Shown one piece after another: positions 56,201 to 64,000 of a stretch of 64,000 nucleotides of DNA. The notes below the pieces were generated by a model. It searched no databases and was not told the DNA's origin. It saw nothing but the letters and a program-made list of their open reading frames with translations. The position numbers were made by a program, and so were the translations under genes. The first letter of the stretch is position 1, and each line of letters begins with the position of its first letter. Origin of the DNA: Prochlorococcus sp. AG-363-B04. Lineage in GTDB: Bacteria > Cyanobacteriota > Cyanobacteriia > PCC-6307 > Cyanobiaceae. The stretch is from assembly GCA_003278465.1 (NCBI GenBank), contig QCFC01000008.1, positions 20,878-84,877 of the forward strand, given 5' to 3'.

Positions 56201-57907
56201 CTAATCAGGAGAAATATGCTTTAGCCCTTTATCAGGGTTGCCCCAGCAAATTGTTCCTCCCCTATATCTAACTGATCCGAGGTTTTCACCTGGAATTCTT
56301 TGTAGTTGATTTGCGGGTACCATTACTATTGGAACTTTCTGATTGCCTTTCGCTCGGCTGAAATAGGCTGCCAAGTCTGCAGCAAGTTGAAAATCTCCAT
56401 CTTCTGCTAGCCCTGATGAGGCTTTAAGGACTACATGACTTCCCGGGCATTCTTGTGCATGAAACCAAATGTCCCCAGGGCGTGCATGTTTAAGACTGAT
56501 CGAGTCATTTTGTCGGTGGTTTCGACCAATTTGTATCAATAGTCCTGAAGAGGTCTTTGTTTCTAATATTTTTCGATTGTGATACTTGTTATGAGTATCG
56601 GTTTTTTTTGTTTGGCAGTTTGGATTAAGTATTTCTTTGAGCTCTTCGAATAATTCAAGAAGTCTTTGCAATCGTTCTGATTGCTTTTCCCAATCGTTAG
56701 TTGACAGAGATTCTAAAAAAGTTTCACTCCCATGGATTATTTCAAGCCTTTTATTATGATGAGCAATTCTCTCTTGGATAATTGTTTTTGAACGACGCAT
56801 TTTTTTGACTTGTTTATATAGTTTCTGTGCTTCTTGAATATTCGCTTTGCTAGGAGATCTGGCACATAAAATTGTGTCTGCTTTGTCTTTTAATTTGTTG
56901 TAGCTATGCGTATGTTTAAGGTGATCTTCATGATCTTTTATCGCGGCAGTCTCTTGTTGTTCCTTGTTCCTTATTAGCTGCCGTATTTGTTTCTTTGTCT
57001 GAGAAATTAATTTCTCATCAAGCTTGTTTCTATAATATTCTCCTAGTTTAATGCTAAGGCCTTTCTTTGAAGCACCATATTCATTAAGACTCTCATCCCA
57101 AACTCGATAACTTGTTGGGCCTTCAAACTTTAAGCAAAAATCCTCTTCTTCTATTTTCTCAAGCCAAATTATCCACCTTTTATATAGCTTTTTCCATTGT
57201 TCTTTTGATATGTCATTTACGGGAGTACTTAGGAGATTCTTAGCTGTTGAAGTGTCATTACTCGCTATTTGCATGGCAAGAGTTGGGCTTATACCTTGAT
57301 AATTTGTCTGCAATGCGCTGCGAAAGCTTTCTGGAAAGAAACAGAGTCTTTCTTTCCATATTTTAAAAGGCTCTTGTTTACAAGGCTCAATACCTTCCAT
57401 AACAGGTGGAGGTATATATTTGTCCCCAGTGCTAATCGGTCGAATTCGCGATTGATGGATTCGAATTTGACGCCCTAGAGTAATGACATAACGCTGATTA
57501 TCAAGTAGTAAAAAGTTGCTATGACGGCCCATTATTTCTAGAATTAAAGATCGCTGTATTGGACTACCAGGTCTATTTGATAGACAGAATTCAACTACTC
57601 GATCAAATCCTTTTTGTTTTATTTCAGTGAGTGCTAAATGATGAAGCCCATGCTGAAGTTGCCTGGCTAGAGTACTTTTATCTCCTTGTTTTGCAGGATG
57701 AGGTATTTGAACTATCCTGGCACAATCAGCTCGCCAGCTAAGTTCTAGCCAAACCAATCCTTTTAATGTCCTGAAGCCTAGTTGAAGAGTATTCGCTTCT
57801 GGTTGTTGTGCTGTTTCAAAGCGACTTGGAAGTAGTACTTCCCGAAGCTCGGAAAGTACTGCACGCAGACTTGTTAGATCCATTGCTTGTAGGACAATTT
57901 TGCCCAT
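56201..57907 (-). CDS. NFACT-domain ribosome-quality-control protein (RqcH-like)
   Basis: The 568-residue protein is of the Rqc2/FbpA family. The N-terminal NFACT-N domain (about 1-190) starts MDLTSLRAVLSELREVLLPSRFETAQQPEANTLQLGFR; a coiled-coil middle (about 290-420) is charged; the C-terminal NFACT-R domain contains SGLLIQIGRNHRQNDSISLKHARPGDIWFHAQECPGSHVVLK. Bacterial RqcH adds alanine tails to nascent chains on stalled 50S subunits. The residues needed for that were not checked one by one. The first ATG at 57907 may be followed by the true start at the next Met (57883). Confidence 0.85.
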   Translation of the reverse strand: MGKIVLQAMDLTSLRAVLSELREVLLPSRFETAQQPEANTLQLGFRTLKGLVWLELSWRADCARIVQIPHPAKQGDKSTLARQLQHGLHHLALTEIKQKGFDRVVEFCLSNRPGSPIQRSLILEIMGRHSNFLLLDNQRYVITLGRQIRIHQSRIRPISTGDKYIPPPVMEGIEPCKQEPFKIWKERLCFFPESFRSALQTNYQGISPTLAMQIASNDTSTAKNLLSTPVNDISKEQWKKLYKRWIIWLEKIEEEDFCLKFEGPTSYRVWDESLNEYGASKKGLSIKLGEYYRNKLDEKLISQTKKQIRQLIRNKEQQETAAIKDHEDHLKHTHSYNKLKDKADTILCARSPSKANIQEAQKLYKQVKKMRRSKTIIQERIAHHNKRLEIIHGSETFLESLSTNDWEKQSERLQRLLELFEELKEILNPNCQTKKTDTHNKYHNRKILETKTSSGLLIQIGRNHRQNDSISLKHARPGDIWFHAQECPGSHVVLKASSGLAEDGDFQLAADLAAYFSRAKGNQKVPIVMVPANQLQRIPGENLGSVRYRGGTICWGNPDKGLKHISPD

Positions 57908-57971
57908 CTGCTCAGACTTGAACTTTTTAGAGATCTGTCTTCCTAGTCTGAAAGACTATTGAATGTAATTT

Positions 57972-58544
57972 ATGACCTCTCAACCTAGTCAGGGCAAATT
58001 AATTCTTCTAACTGGACCTAGTGGAGTAGGAAAGGGGACTTTGGTTGAAGAACTTCTTAAACGTCATCCAGAGATATGGCTTTCTATTTCTGCTACTACT
58101 AGGGCTCCAAGGACTGGAGAACAAGATGGAAAGCAATATTTCTTTTTTAACAAAGATTCCTTTTCTGAATTGATTGAGAATGGAGGTTTTCTTGAATGGG
58201 CTGAATTTGCAGGAAATTTTTATGGAACACCTAGAAAGCCAGTTGAGGAGTGCTTGGCACTTGGAAGAAAAATTTTGCTTGAGATTGAGCTAGAGGGTGC
58301 TAGGCAGGTGCGAAAGAGTTTTCCTAATGCTTTTCAAGTTTTCCTTGCGCCTCCTAGTTTGATTGAACTTGAGAGGAGGATTCGAGGGCGAGATATGGAT
58401 TCAGAGGAAGCTATTCAAGCTCGTTTGGAACGTGCTAGGGAGGAAATGGATGCAAAGCATGAATTTGATGCGATTGTTGTTAATGATGATTTGAGCCTCG
58501 CTCTTAAGGAATTAGAAAAATTCATGGGGTTCGAAAGCTTTTAG
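57972..58544 (+). CDS. gmk: Guanylate kinase
   Basis: The 190-residue kinase phosphorylates GMP to GDP. The P-loop GPSGVGKGT is at about residues 15-23, followed by [21 protein letters not shown] and the GMP-binding [19 protein letters not shown]. Length and order are standard. It is divergent from the NFACT gene. Downstream it is convergent with psaJ and shares the long hairpin at 58564-58635. Confidence 0.96.
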   Translation: MTSQPSQGKLILLTGPSGVGKGTLVEELLKRHPEIWLSISATTRAPRTGEQDGKQYFFFNKDSFSELIENGGFLEWAEFAGNFYGTPRKPVEECLALGRKILLEIELEGARQVRKSFPNAFQVFLAPPSLIELERRIRGRDMDSEEAIQARLERAREEMDAKHEFDAIVVNDDLSLALKELEKFMGFESF

Positions 58545-58563
58545 GTTAATTAGACAGTAATTA

Positions 58564-58635
58564 ATTTGACCTTTGTTAAATCAAATAAAAAAGCCCCATT
58601 CGGGGCTTTTTTATTTGATTTAACAAAGGTCAAAT
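58564..58635. terminator. Very long perfect hairpin, bidirectional terminator
   Basis: 58564-58597 and 58602-58635 are exact reverse complements, giving a 34-bp stem with a four-base loop. The tip is AAAAAAGCCCC-ATTC-GGGGCTTTTTT, which reads as a terminator on both strands, and a further 23 A+T-rich base pairs extend it. It lies between the convergent gmk and psaJ genes. Confidence 0.85.
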
Positions 58636-58681
58636 CTTGTTAATTAAATATTTTTAAGGCTTGATTTATTTTTATTAAGCC

Positions 58682-58846
58682 TTAAAAACCTCCTGACATT
58701 GGATGGAAGAGGAGATCTGGGTGAAATCGTTGAAACTCAACTAAATAACCTGCAGTAAATAAAACCCATCCAGCAGCTACGACAGGCACAGATCTAAAGA
58801 TCTTGTGCTTGTCGTAGTAAGGACCTTTGTGTGGAGAATTAGACAT
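58682..58846 (-). CDS. psaJ: Photosystem I subunit IX (PsaJ)
   Basis: A 54-residue protein is encoded from ATG 58846 to TAA 58682. It starts [20 protein letters not shown], then has one membrane helix (about residues 20-39, [18 protein letters not shown]) and ends [16 protein letters not shown], here [16 protein letters not shown], as in PsaJ. It packs next to PsaF in photosystem I. The gene is 37 bp downstream of psaF, giving the usual psaFJ pair. Confidence 0.96.
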   Translation of the reverse strand: MSNSPHKGPYYDKHKIFRSVPVVAAGWVLFTAGYLVEFQRFHPDLLFHPMSGGF

Positions 58847-58883
58847 AATGGATTAAGCGTTTTGTGATTTGATGAGCGCTATC

Positions 58884-59432
58884 TCATCTAGGTGAAACGG
58901 TGATGTTGTTGTCGCTCTCGCGAAGTTCACCACTCCTTCCCTCTTTATCGGCCATTAATGGCCATTGAGCACCTTTGATTAGAGCATCTCTGACTAGGTC
59001 AGGATCCAAAAAGATTTCTTTGTCAGCAGCATCCTTAGAACCACGTGAGGCTTTGAGGTACTCCCTGCCAGACCATCCAATGATTCCAGCTACATAGAGG
59101 AAAATATGACCAGGGATGAGTACATCACCCTCGTGGCCACGCATTGCCTCTGCTCCAAATGGTTCGATTGTTGGAGTGATGATTAGATGAGGCAGTCCAT
59201 CATCACCGCAGGATGCTTTGCTATACCGTTCAAATCGAGCTACATCCTGTTGAGTAGAAGCTGCACTTGCTCTTTCTTGGAAGCGTGCATTTTCAGAACA
59301 AGGAGTAAGCCCGTTGACGGGGAATGTGGTATCTGCTCTGTCAGCATTGAACTCTGCACCTTGTGCATTTGCTAATGGAGCAAAGCCTAAGAACAGAAAA
59401 GCCGTAAGCAGAACGGCGAATAGACGACGCAT
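58884..59432 (-). CDS. psaF: Photosystem I subunit III (PsaF)
   Basis: The 182-residue precursor starts at ATG 59432; AGGAGGAAT upstream is a strong binding site and the earlier start at 59462 gives a non-signal leader. The signal peptide runs to ANA (about residue 23). The mature protein shows LTPCSENARFQERA and KASCGDDGLPHLIITP, and one membrane helix IPGHIFLYVAGIIGWSGREYL. PsaF lies at the lumenal side of photosystem I near the docking site of its electron donor. It is co-transcribed with psaJ. Confidence 0.97.
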   Translation of the reverse strand: MRRLFAVLLTAFLFLGFAPLANAQGAEFNADRADTTFPVNGLTPCSENARFQERASAASTQQDVARFERYSKASCGDDGLPHLIITPTIEPFGAEAMRGHEGDVLIPGHIFLYVAGIIGWSGREYLKASRGSKDAADKEIFLDPDLVRDALIKGAQWPLMADKEGRSGELRESDNNITVSPR

Positions 59433-59509
59433 TAGGTTCGATTCCTCCTGAGCCTGCTCCAATTGGGCAGGATGTCACAAACAAAAGTTAGATCAGATAC
59501 TGCCAAAGC

Positions 59510-60583
59510 ATGCCGACTGTACTTTCCCTCGAAACAAGTTGTGACGAGACAGCGGTGGCTGTGGTCACACTTAATGCTAGTGGATTTGAAGTGATAGCAA
59601 GCAGAATTGCTTCTCAAGTAGCAGAACATTCCAAGTGGGGTGGGGTAGTACCCGAAATTGCATCAAGAAGACATGTTGAGGCCATTCCTCATCTTTTATC
59701 AGAGGTTTTAGAGGATTTTGGGCAGCCTGTTGGGGTGCTTGATGCTATTGCGGCGACTGTTGCGCCTGGCTTAGCAGGGGCATTAATGGTTGGATCCATA
59801 ACAGGCAGAACACTGGCTGCTCTTCACTCGCTGCCTTTTTTAGGAATACATCATTTGGAAGGACACTTGGCCTCGATTCTTTTAACAAAAAATCCTCCTA
59901 AACCTCCATATTTGGTTTTATTAGTTAGTGGTGGGCATACAGAGTTGATTCGTGTTGAAGAGAATTGCTTCTTTAAACGATTAGGGCGTAGTCATGACGA
60001 TGCTGCAGGAGAAGCATTTGACAAAATTGCAAGATTACTTGGATTGCCTTATCCAGGTGGGCCCTCAATTGAGAGAGTTGCTCAAAATGGAAATTGCCAT
60101 GCGTTCTCTTTGCCTAAAGGAAGAGTCTCAAGGCCTGAAGGAGGCTTTTATCCATATGATTTTTCCTTTAGTGGTTTAAAAACTGCAATGCTTAGGCAGG
60201 TGCAATCTATAAAAACAGGAGGAGCTTCACTGCCAATTGAGGATTTGGCAGCAAGTTTTGAGCAAGTAGTTGCAGAGGTACTAGTAGAAAGAAGCATGAA
60301 GTGTGTGCAAGATCAAAATTTAAAATCTCTTGTATTGGTAGGCGGGGTTGCGGCTAATCAGCGCTTGAGAAAATTGATGAAGAAAAGAGCCGAAAGCTAT
60401 TCAATTGAGGTTTATTGCTCACCAAAAGAATTTTGTACTGATAATGCTGCAATGGTGGGCGCAGCAGCGTTAAAACGATTAGAATTAAAGAAGGATACTT
60501 TTAGTTCCCTTGAATTAGGTGTTTGTCCTCGGTTGCCTCTAGATCAATCTGAGTTCTTATACGACCAGGAACCTCCTTTCTGA
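59510..60583 (+). CDS. tsaD: tRNA N6-adenosine threonylcarbamoyltransferase
   Basis: The 357-residue enzyme transfers threonylcarbamoyl to A37 of ANN-reading tRNAs. The start [16 protein letters not shown] and the metal-binding HHLEGH with H115 and H119 are diagnostic, followed by [10 protein letters not shown] and [21 protein letters not shown]. The C-terminal half holds [10 protein letters not shown] and [10 protein letters not shown]. It is divergent from psaF across 77 bp, and an hli gene follows 41 bp downstream. Confidence 0.97.
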   Translation: MPTVLSLETSCDETAVAVVTLNASGFEVIASRIASQVAEHSKWGGVVPEIASRRHVEAIPHLLSEVLEDFGQPVGVLDAIAATVAPGLAGALMVGSITGRTLAALHSLPFLGIHHLEGHLASILLTKNPPKPPYLVLLVSGGHTELIRVEENCFFKRLGRSHDDAAGEAFDKIARLLGLPYPGGPSIERVAQNGNCHAFSLPKGRVSRPEGGFYPYDFSFSGLKTAMLRQVQSIKTGGASLPIEDLAASFEQVVAEVLVERSMKCVQDQNLKSLVLVGGVAANQRLRKLMKKRAESYSIEVYCSPKEFCTDNAAMVGAAALKRLELKKDTFSSLELGVCPRLPLDQSEFLYDQEPPF

Positions 60584-60624
60584 GACAGCCTTAAAGGACT
60601 CAACCTTTATTGAGAGAAAGCTTT

Positions 60625-60801
60625 ATGGATTCTGAAACAAGATTTGACACTGCCAAGTTTGAAGACCAAGTTGGAGGAGTTGATATAAATTCTTGGCGCC
60701 GAGGTTTTACTCCTCAGGCAGAGATTTGGAATGGCAGAATGGCTATGTTTGGTCTTGTTGTAGGTATAGGAACTCTTATACTTATTCATGTGATTTACTA
60801 A
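60625..60801 (+). CDS. hli: High-light-inducible protein (Hli)
   Basis: The 58-residue protein is a single-helix LHC-like protein. The chlorophyll-binding motif ExxNxRxAM appears as E33-I-W-N36-G-R38-M-A-M in the helix (about residues 33-56). The N-terminal 30 residues are hydrophilic. Hli proteins protect photosystem assembly intermediates and bind chlorophyll and carotenoid. An ATG at 60625 is chosen; upstream TTG codons would add five residues. Prochlorococcus has many copies, some phage-related; this one lies in a core context next to tsaD. Confidence 0.93.
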   Translation: MDSETRFDTAKFEDQVGGVDINSWRRGFTPQAEIWNGRMAMFGLVVGIGTLILIHVIY

Positions 60802-60900
60802 TAATTAATATTGATTTAAGTAGTTATATTAATCTTTATTTTTTTTTTGCTTAACAAGCTAGATTGAATCTAAGCTTATTGTCTTTATAAGTACTATGGA

Positions 60901-61431
60901 TTGCAATACTTGAGCGCTAATGCTGCCTTTAGTAGGTGTGGAAGATATCGATGGTGGCTGAACAGAAAGATGAGTGAATCAGAGAGGACTTTACTTTTTA
61001 TAGGACTTAATCCTTCGAAAGCTAATTCTTGCAAAGATGATGCGACTCTAAGGAGATTGTCAAGTTTTTGCGATTTTTGGGGATATGGAAATCTAGTAGT
61101 AGTTAATTTGTTTGCAAGGATCTCTAAATCTTCTTTAGGACTTCGAAACTTTAATGATCCTATTGGTGATCTTAATGATTATCATATCAATTTTTTTATT
61201 GCTAAGTGGTCGAAAATTCCTAATTGGGACCTATGGCTTGGCTGGGGGACACGTGGCTCTTTAAGGAATCGGAATAATTTTGCAATTAATTTGATAGAAG
61301 ATTATTTTCATTTTCGAATGGATCACTTCCCTAAAGCAATGGGACCACTTGTTATTGGTACTACAAAAGAAGGCCATCCGCTTCATCCTTTGTATGCATC
61401 AAAGACAGTCAAATTGCTACCTTTCGAATAG
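60901..61431 (+). CDS. DUF1643 protein
   Basis: The 176-residue protein matches DUF1643: the N-terminus NAAFSRCGRYRWWLNRKM, then LLFIGLNPSKANSCKDDATLRRL and VVVNLFARIS, ending HPLHPLYASKTVKLLPF. The start is probably TTG (60901) because conserved residues lie before the first ATG (60970). The fold is not enzymatically defined. DUF1643 is patchily distributed and often found near mobile or defence genes elsewhere; nothing of that kind is adjacent here. Confidence 0.8.
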   Translation: MQYLSANAAFSRCGRYRWWLNRKMSESERTLLFIGLNPSKANSCKDDATLRRLSSFCDFWGYGNLVVVNLFARISKSSLGLRNFNDPIGDLNDYHINFFIAKWSKIPNWDLWLGWGTRGSLRNRNNFAINLIEDYFHFRMDHFPKAMGPLVIGTTKEGHPLHPLYASKTVKLLPFE

Positions 61432-61644
61432 TAAGCTAATAGTCTTTTCTATCAATTTTATTAAAGCGGCAAGGAATTAATTGTTTTGTGAGAATATTTT
61501 TTATAAGAAATTAATGAATCGACTAGTAATTAGGCAATACTTAGTGAAGTAAGGTGCCGTTTTTTGATGTGGAGTGACAGTGGTTGTTAAATCTCTAATT
61601 GTCAGCCATTTTTTAAAGATGGAATCCTTAGGTAGAAGGTTTAT
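61432..61644. other. Intergenic region, no gene recognised
   Basis: This 213-base A+T-rich spacer precedes the antiporter gene. Short inverted repeats are present but nothing supports a gene or a known RNA. Confidence 0.4.
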
Positions 61645-62916
61645 ATGACTCCGGAGCGGCTAGGGCTGCTTTGGGGCATCACCGTCTTTGCAGGCGCTGG
61701 GGCAAGACTTCTGGCAGCCTTGACTGGCTTGCCAGGTGTTGTCCTTTTATTGCTCTCTGGTCTCCTTATTGGTAGATCTGGATTGGGTTTGGTAGAGCCT
61801 CTTGATTTAGGGCAAGGACTTGAGACGGTTGTTGGGTTGTTGGTCAGTCTTGTTTTGTTTGATGGTGGTCTGAATTTGCGTCTTCCAGGTGACACCATTA
61901 AAGCCACAGTTTTGAGAATTTCTTTAATTAGGCTTGTTGTTTCTTTGTCTGCAATTCTTGTGGTAGCCCATTGGTTGGCTGGATTGGATTGGTCTGTAGC
62001 TGCTGTATATAGTGCAATTGTTTTAGCCACAGGGCCGACTGTAGTTACACCTTTAGTACAGCAAATTCGTCTTGCGCCTCCATTAGGAGATGTACTTGAG
62101 GCAGAAGGACTTGTTTTGGAACCTATAGGTGCTGTCTTGGCATTGTTGCTTCTTCAGCTTTTATTGGGTGATTTACATGGTTGGCGAGAAGTTGCGATAG
62201 GCCTCTTAAACCGTTTAGGAGGAGGAGTTGCTATTGGCTTTGTCGCTGGTTGGGTTCTTTCCGAAGGATTAAGAAGAGTACGGCCATCTCCGTCTTCTTC
62301 AGTAGGACTTAGGTTACAGCTCACTTTGGGGGTATTGTTTTTGCTGTATGGCATTTGTGAATGGCTTCTTCCTGAATCAGGTTTACCAGCTTCTGTAGCT
62401 GCTGGATTTGTTGTTGGACGTAGACCTGCTGCACAGGCTGATCAGCTAGATCCATTAATTAGAGAGTTGGCTAGTTTGGCTATAACTATGCTTTTCCCTT
62501 TATTAGCAGCAGATGTGTCCTGGGCTGAGTTAAGTCCTTTGGGTTGGGGAGGAATAAGTTGTGTGATTATTTTGATGGTTGTTATTCGTCCTATTGCTGT
62601 GAGCTTGGCAACAATTGGGTTGCCTTTGGATTTCCGACAGAAATTGTTTTTGGGTTGGTTAGCACCGCGAGGAATTGTGACAGCAGCTGTCGCATCCCTT
62701 TTTTCTATTCGGCTTGAACAAGCTGGAGTTTTAGGCGCTGGTCGGTTGCAGGGTCTTGTCTTTTTGACGATTCTGATGACTGTTGGACTTCAGGGTCTTA
62801 CTGCTAAGCCATTGGCTAAATCATTTGGTTTGCTTGCGCCTGAAGAACCTGAGAATCAGGAATCTTTAGAAGCATCGTCTGAACCTGTTCCGGTCTTGTC
62901 CGATCCTGGCCAGTAA
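61645..62916 (+). CDS. CPA1-type sodium/proton antiporter
   Basis: The 423-residue protein has about twelve membrane helices. The cation-binding segments are [10 protein letters not shown] and the following [15 protein letters not shown] with E/D, and the late loop [15 protein letters not shown] that is typical of NhaP-type CPA1 exchangers. The first helices hold [14 protein letters not shown]. It exchanges Na+ or K+ for protons, which fits a marine cell. The last 50 bases overlap the opposite-strand gltX gene. Confidence 0.9.
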   Translation: MTPERLGLLWGITVFAGAGARLLAALTGLPGVVLLLLSGLLIGRSGLGLVEPLDLGQGLETVVGLLVSLVLFDGGLNLRLPGDTIKATVLRISLIRLVVSLSAILVVAHWLAGLDWSVAAVYSAIVLATGPTVVTPLVQQIRLAPPLGDVLEAEGLVLEPIGAVLALLLLQLLLGDLHGWREVAIGLLNRLGGGVAIGFVAGWVLSEGLRRVRPSPSSSVGLRLQLTLGVLFLLYGICEWLLPESGLPASVAAGFVVGRRPAAQADQLDPLIRELASLAITMLFPLLAADVSWAELSPLGWGGISCVIILMVVIRPIAVSLATIGLPLDFRQKLFLGWLAPRGIVTAAVASLFSIRLEQAGVLGAGRLQGLVFLTILMTVGLQGLTAKPLAKSFGLLAPEEPENQESLEASSEPVPVLSDPGQ

Positions 62917-64000
62917 TGACCAGCTAGTTAATAGATCAGGTCCCTTCATATTCCCAAGAAGAGCCGCTCTAAGTGTTTTCATTGCTAATCCTTTTTTAAC
63001 TTCAGCAGCTGATGCACTCTTTTGAATTAGATGTTTAGCTTGTTCTATTTCGAGGCCATCCCAAGGATGGATACTTAGTTCTTCATCTAAAAACTTTAAA
63101 ACTGATTTCGCACCATCTATTTCAAGTTGTTTGATTCCATCAGGTTCTAGTGGGGGCTCTTCAAAGAAAGGTTTTGCTTGTTCTATTGCATCTTTAAGTA
63201 CTACTAATGAAGGTGCTAGGAGTTCTGCAAGGGAAATCCCCCAACTCGTTTCAGGAATTTTCCAGCCAAGATTTTCCCAAAGTGGTATCAGGTTTTGTAA
63301 GAGTTTTTCAGGGCTCCAACCATGCAGAATTTGGGAATTAAGCCAGTTGAGTTTGTCCCAGTCAAACTTTGCCCCCGCTTTGTTTACTCGTTCAAAACCG
63401 AATACAAGGGAAGCTTCTTCAAGAGTAAAAAGCTCGTTCATGTTTTCAGGTGGAGACCAGCCAAGAAGTGACATGTAATTTGAAACTGCCTCTGCGGTAT
63501 AACCCATATTTTGAAAATCAGTTATTGAGGTCACTCCATCTCTTTTGGATAATTTGCGACCTTCTGAATTCAGAATTAAGGGTGTGTGGGCGAATTTAGG
63601 TATTGGCAGATTGAGTGCTTTGTAAAGCAAAAGCTGTTTAGCTGTATTGGCAATGTGGTCTTCTCCACGAATAACGTGAGTGATTTTCATTGCTGAGTCA
63701 TCAGCTACTACAACAAGGTTGTAGAGGGGGTCCCCTATGGACCTTGCATCTGCTCTTCTTGCAATAACCATATCTCCACCCAAATCTGACCCTCTCCATT
63801 CCATTTGGCCTCTTACTAGATCATTCCAGGTAATGATTGCGTGATCATCAATTTTGAAGCGAACAACCGCACTTCTTCCCTCTGCTTGAAATTGGGCCTC
63901 TTTTATTGGATTTAGATCTCGATGTCTATTGTCGTACCTTGAGGCTTCTCCATTCGCTTTTTGTTTGTTACGTATTTCTTGAAGCTCATTATCACTTACA
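62866..64000 (-). CDS. gltX: Glutamyl-tRNA synthetase, 3' part only
   Basis: The frame is open to the right edge, so only the C-terminal part (about 378 residues) is visible. The catalytic domain remainder shows [49 protein letters not shown], and the class I signature loop [10 protein letters not shown] helical anticodon-binding domain follows, with [18 protein letters not shown] and the terminal helix. It charges tRNA(Glu). The convergent overlap with the antiporter is about 51 bp. The short gluQ paralogue at the left edge of the window is a separate gene. Confidence 0.95.
   Translation of the reverse strand, partial: VSDNELQEIRNKQKANGEASRYDNRHRDLNPIKEAQFQAEGRSAVVRFKIDDHAIITWNDLVRGQMEWRGSDLGGDMVIARRADARSIGDPLYNLVVVADDSAMKITHVIRGEDHIANTAKQLLLYKALNLPIPKFAHTPLILNSEGRKLSKRDGVTSITDFQNMGYTAEAVSNYMSLLGWSPPENMNELFTLEEASLVFGFERVNKAGAKFDWDKLNWLNSQILHGWSPEKLLQNLIPLWENLGWKIPETSWGISLAELLAPSLVVLKDAIEQAKPFFEEPPLEPDGIKQLEIDGAKSVLKFLDEELSIHPWDGLEIEQAKHLIQKSASAAEVKKGLAMKTLRAALLGNMKGPDLLTSWSLLARIGQDRNRFRRCF

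Noticed and set aside
60901..61431. A horizontally acquired or defence-related island around DUF1643
   Set aside because: Neighbours are core genes (tsaD, hli, antiporter) and there are no integrase, tRNA target or nuclease genes nearby.

Overview
The window is a 64 kb stretch of core chromosome from a marine picocyanobacterium, most likely Prochlorococcus and probably one of the low-light clades. The evidence is oxygenic photosynthesis genes (psaF, psaJ, petA, petC, ndhB, a high-light-inducible protein gene), cyanobacterium-specific families (ycf46, cyAbrB, DUF2808, DUF3067, DUF2232, Vipp1), a visibly A+T-rich composition and very tight packing. Species assignment is inference from gene content, not from a database search. 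There are no rRNA genes, insertion sequences, prophage genes or CRISPR arrays, and one tRNA (Arg-UCU). No gene-free stretch exceeds about 300 bases; the longest are 640-874, 38446-38713, 43163-43411, 51519-51752 and 61432-61644.

Layout. 1-2957: 3' end of gluQ, several small unrecognised proteins, tRNA-Arg and an HTH protein. 3000-14336: mostly minus strand, from rpmH (14336) through rnpA, a PH-domain protein, yidC, a DUF177 protein and ycf46, then serS, rseP, rpsN and pnp, with rsmI and the divergent cysQ further left. 14382-20846: a DUF2808 protein, aroH and sppA on minus, then an overlapping plus-strand set of DMT exporter, GT4 glycosyltransferase and ArnT-like glycosyltransferase, closed by a convergent DciA-like gene. 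20914-34725: vipp1, aminotransferase, birA, an ABC ATPase, ndhB, topA, two small membrane/lipoprotein genes, a cobT-family gene, a solute-binding lipoprotein, an Fe-S aldo/keto reductase, a bifunctional nuclease and ribE. 34901-42657: cyAbrB and the respiratory oxidase locus, with ctaCDE on minus, ctaA and ctaB on plus, and an ABC exporter whose permease is frameshifted at a G10 run.

42662-50837: an unrecognised protein, groEL without groES, two very small genes missed by length cut-offs, fabG, ispD, an S66 peptidase, a UbiA prenyltransferase and ppx/gppA. 50946-58846: RodZ-like protein, cobM, lgt, petA, petC, DUF3067, tatC, an NFACT protein, gmk and psaJ. 58884-64000: psaF, tsaD, hli, a DUF1643 protein, a CPA-type antiporter and the 3' part of gltX.

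Functionally the window links energy metabolism (cytochrome b6f, PSI, NDH, aa3-type oxidase with heme A synthesis), protein export and membrane insertion (YidC, TatC, SppA, Lgt, RseP), translation (SerS, GltX, GluQ, S14, L34, RnpA, RsmI, TsaD, NFACT) and cofactor synthesis (riboflavin, biotin ligation, B12, isoprenoids, plastoquinone). Neighbouring genes often overlap by ATGA, and several convergent pairs overlap at their 3' ends, as expected of a streamlined genome. I did not find a new multi-gene system. The signals most worth checking are the G10 frameshift in the ABC permease, two very long perfect hairpins (348-405 and 58564-58635), and mutually exclusive overlapping hairpins at 34761-34800.
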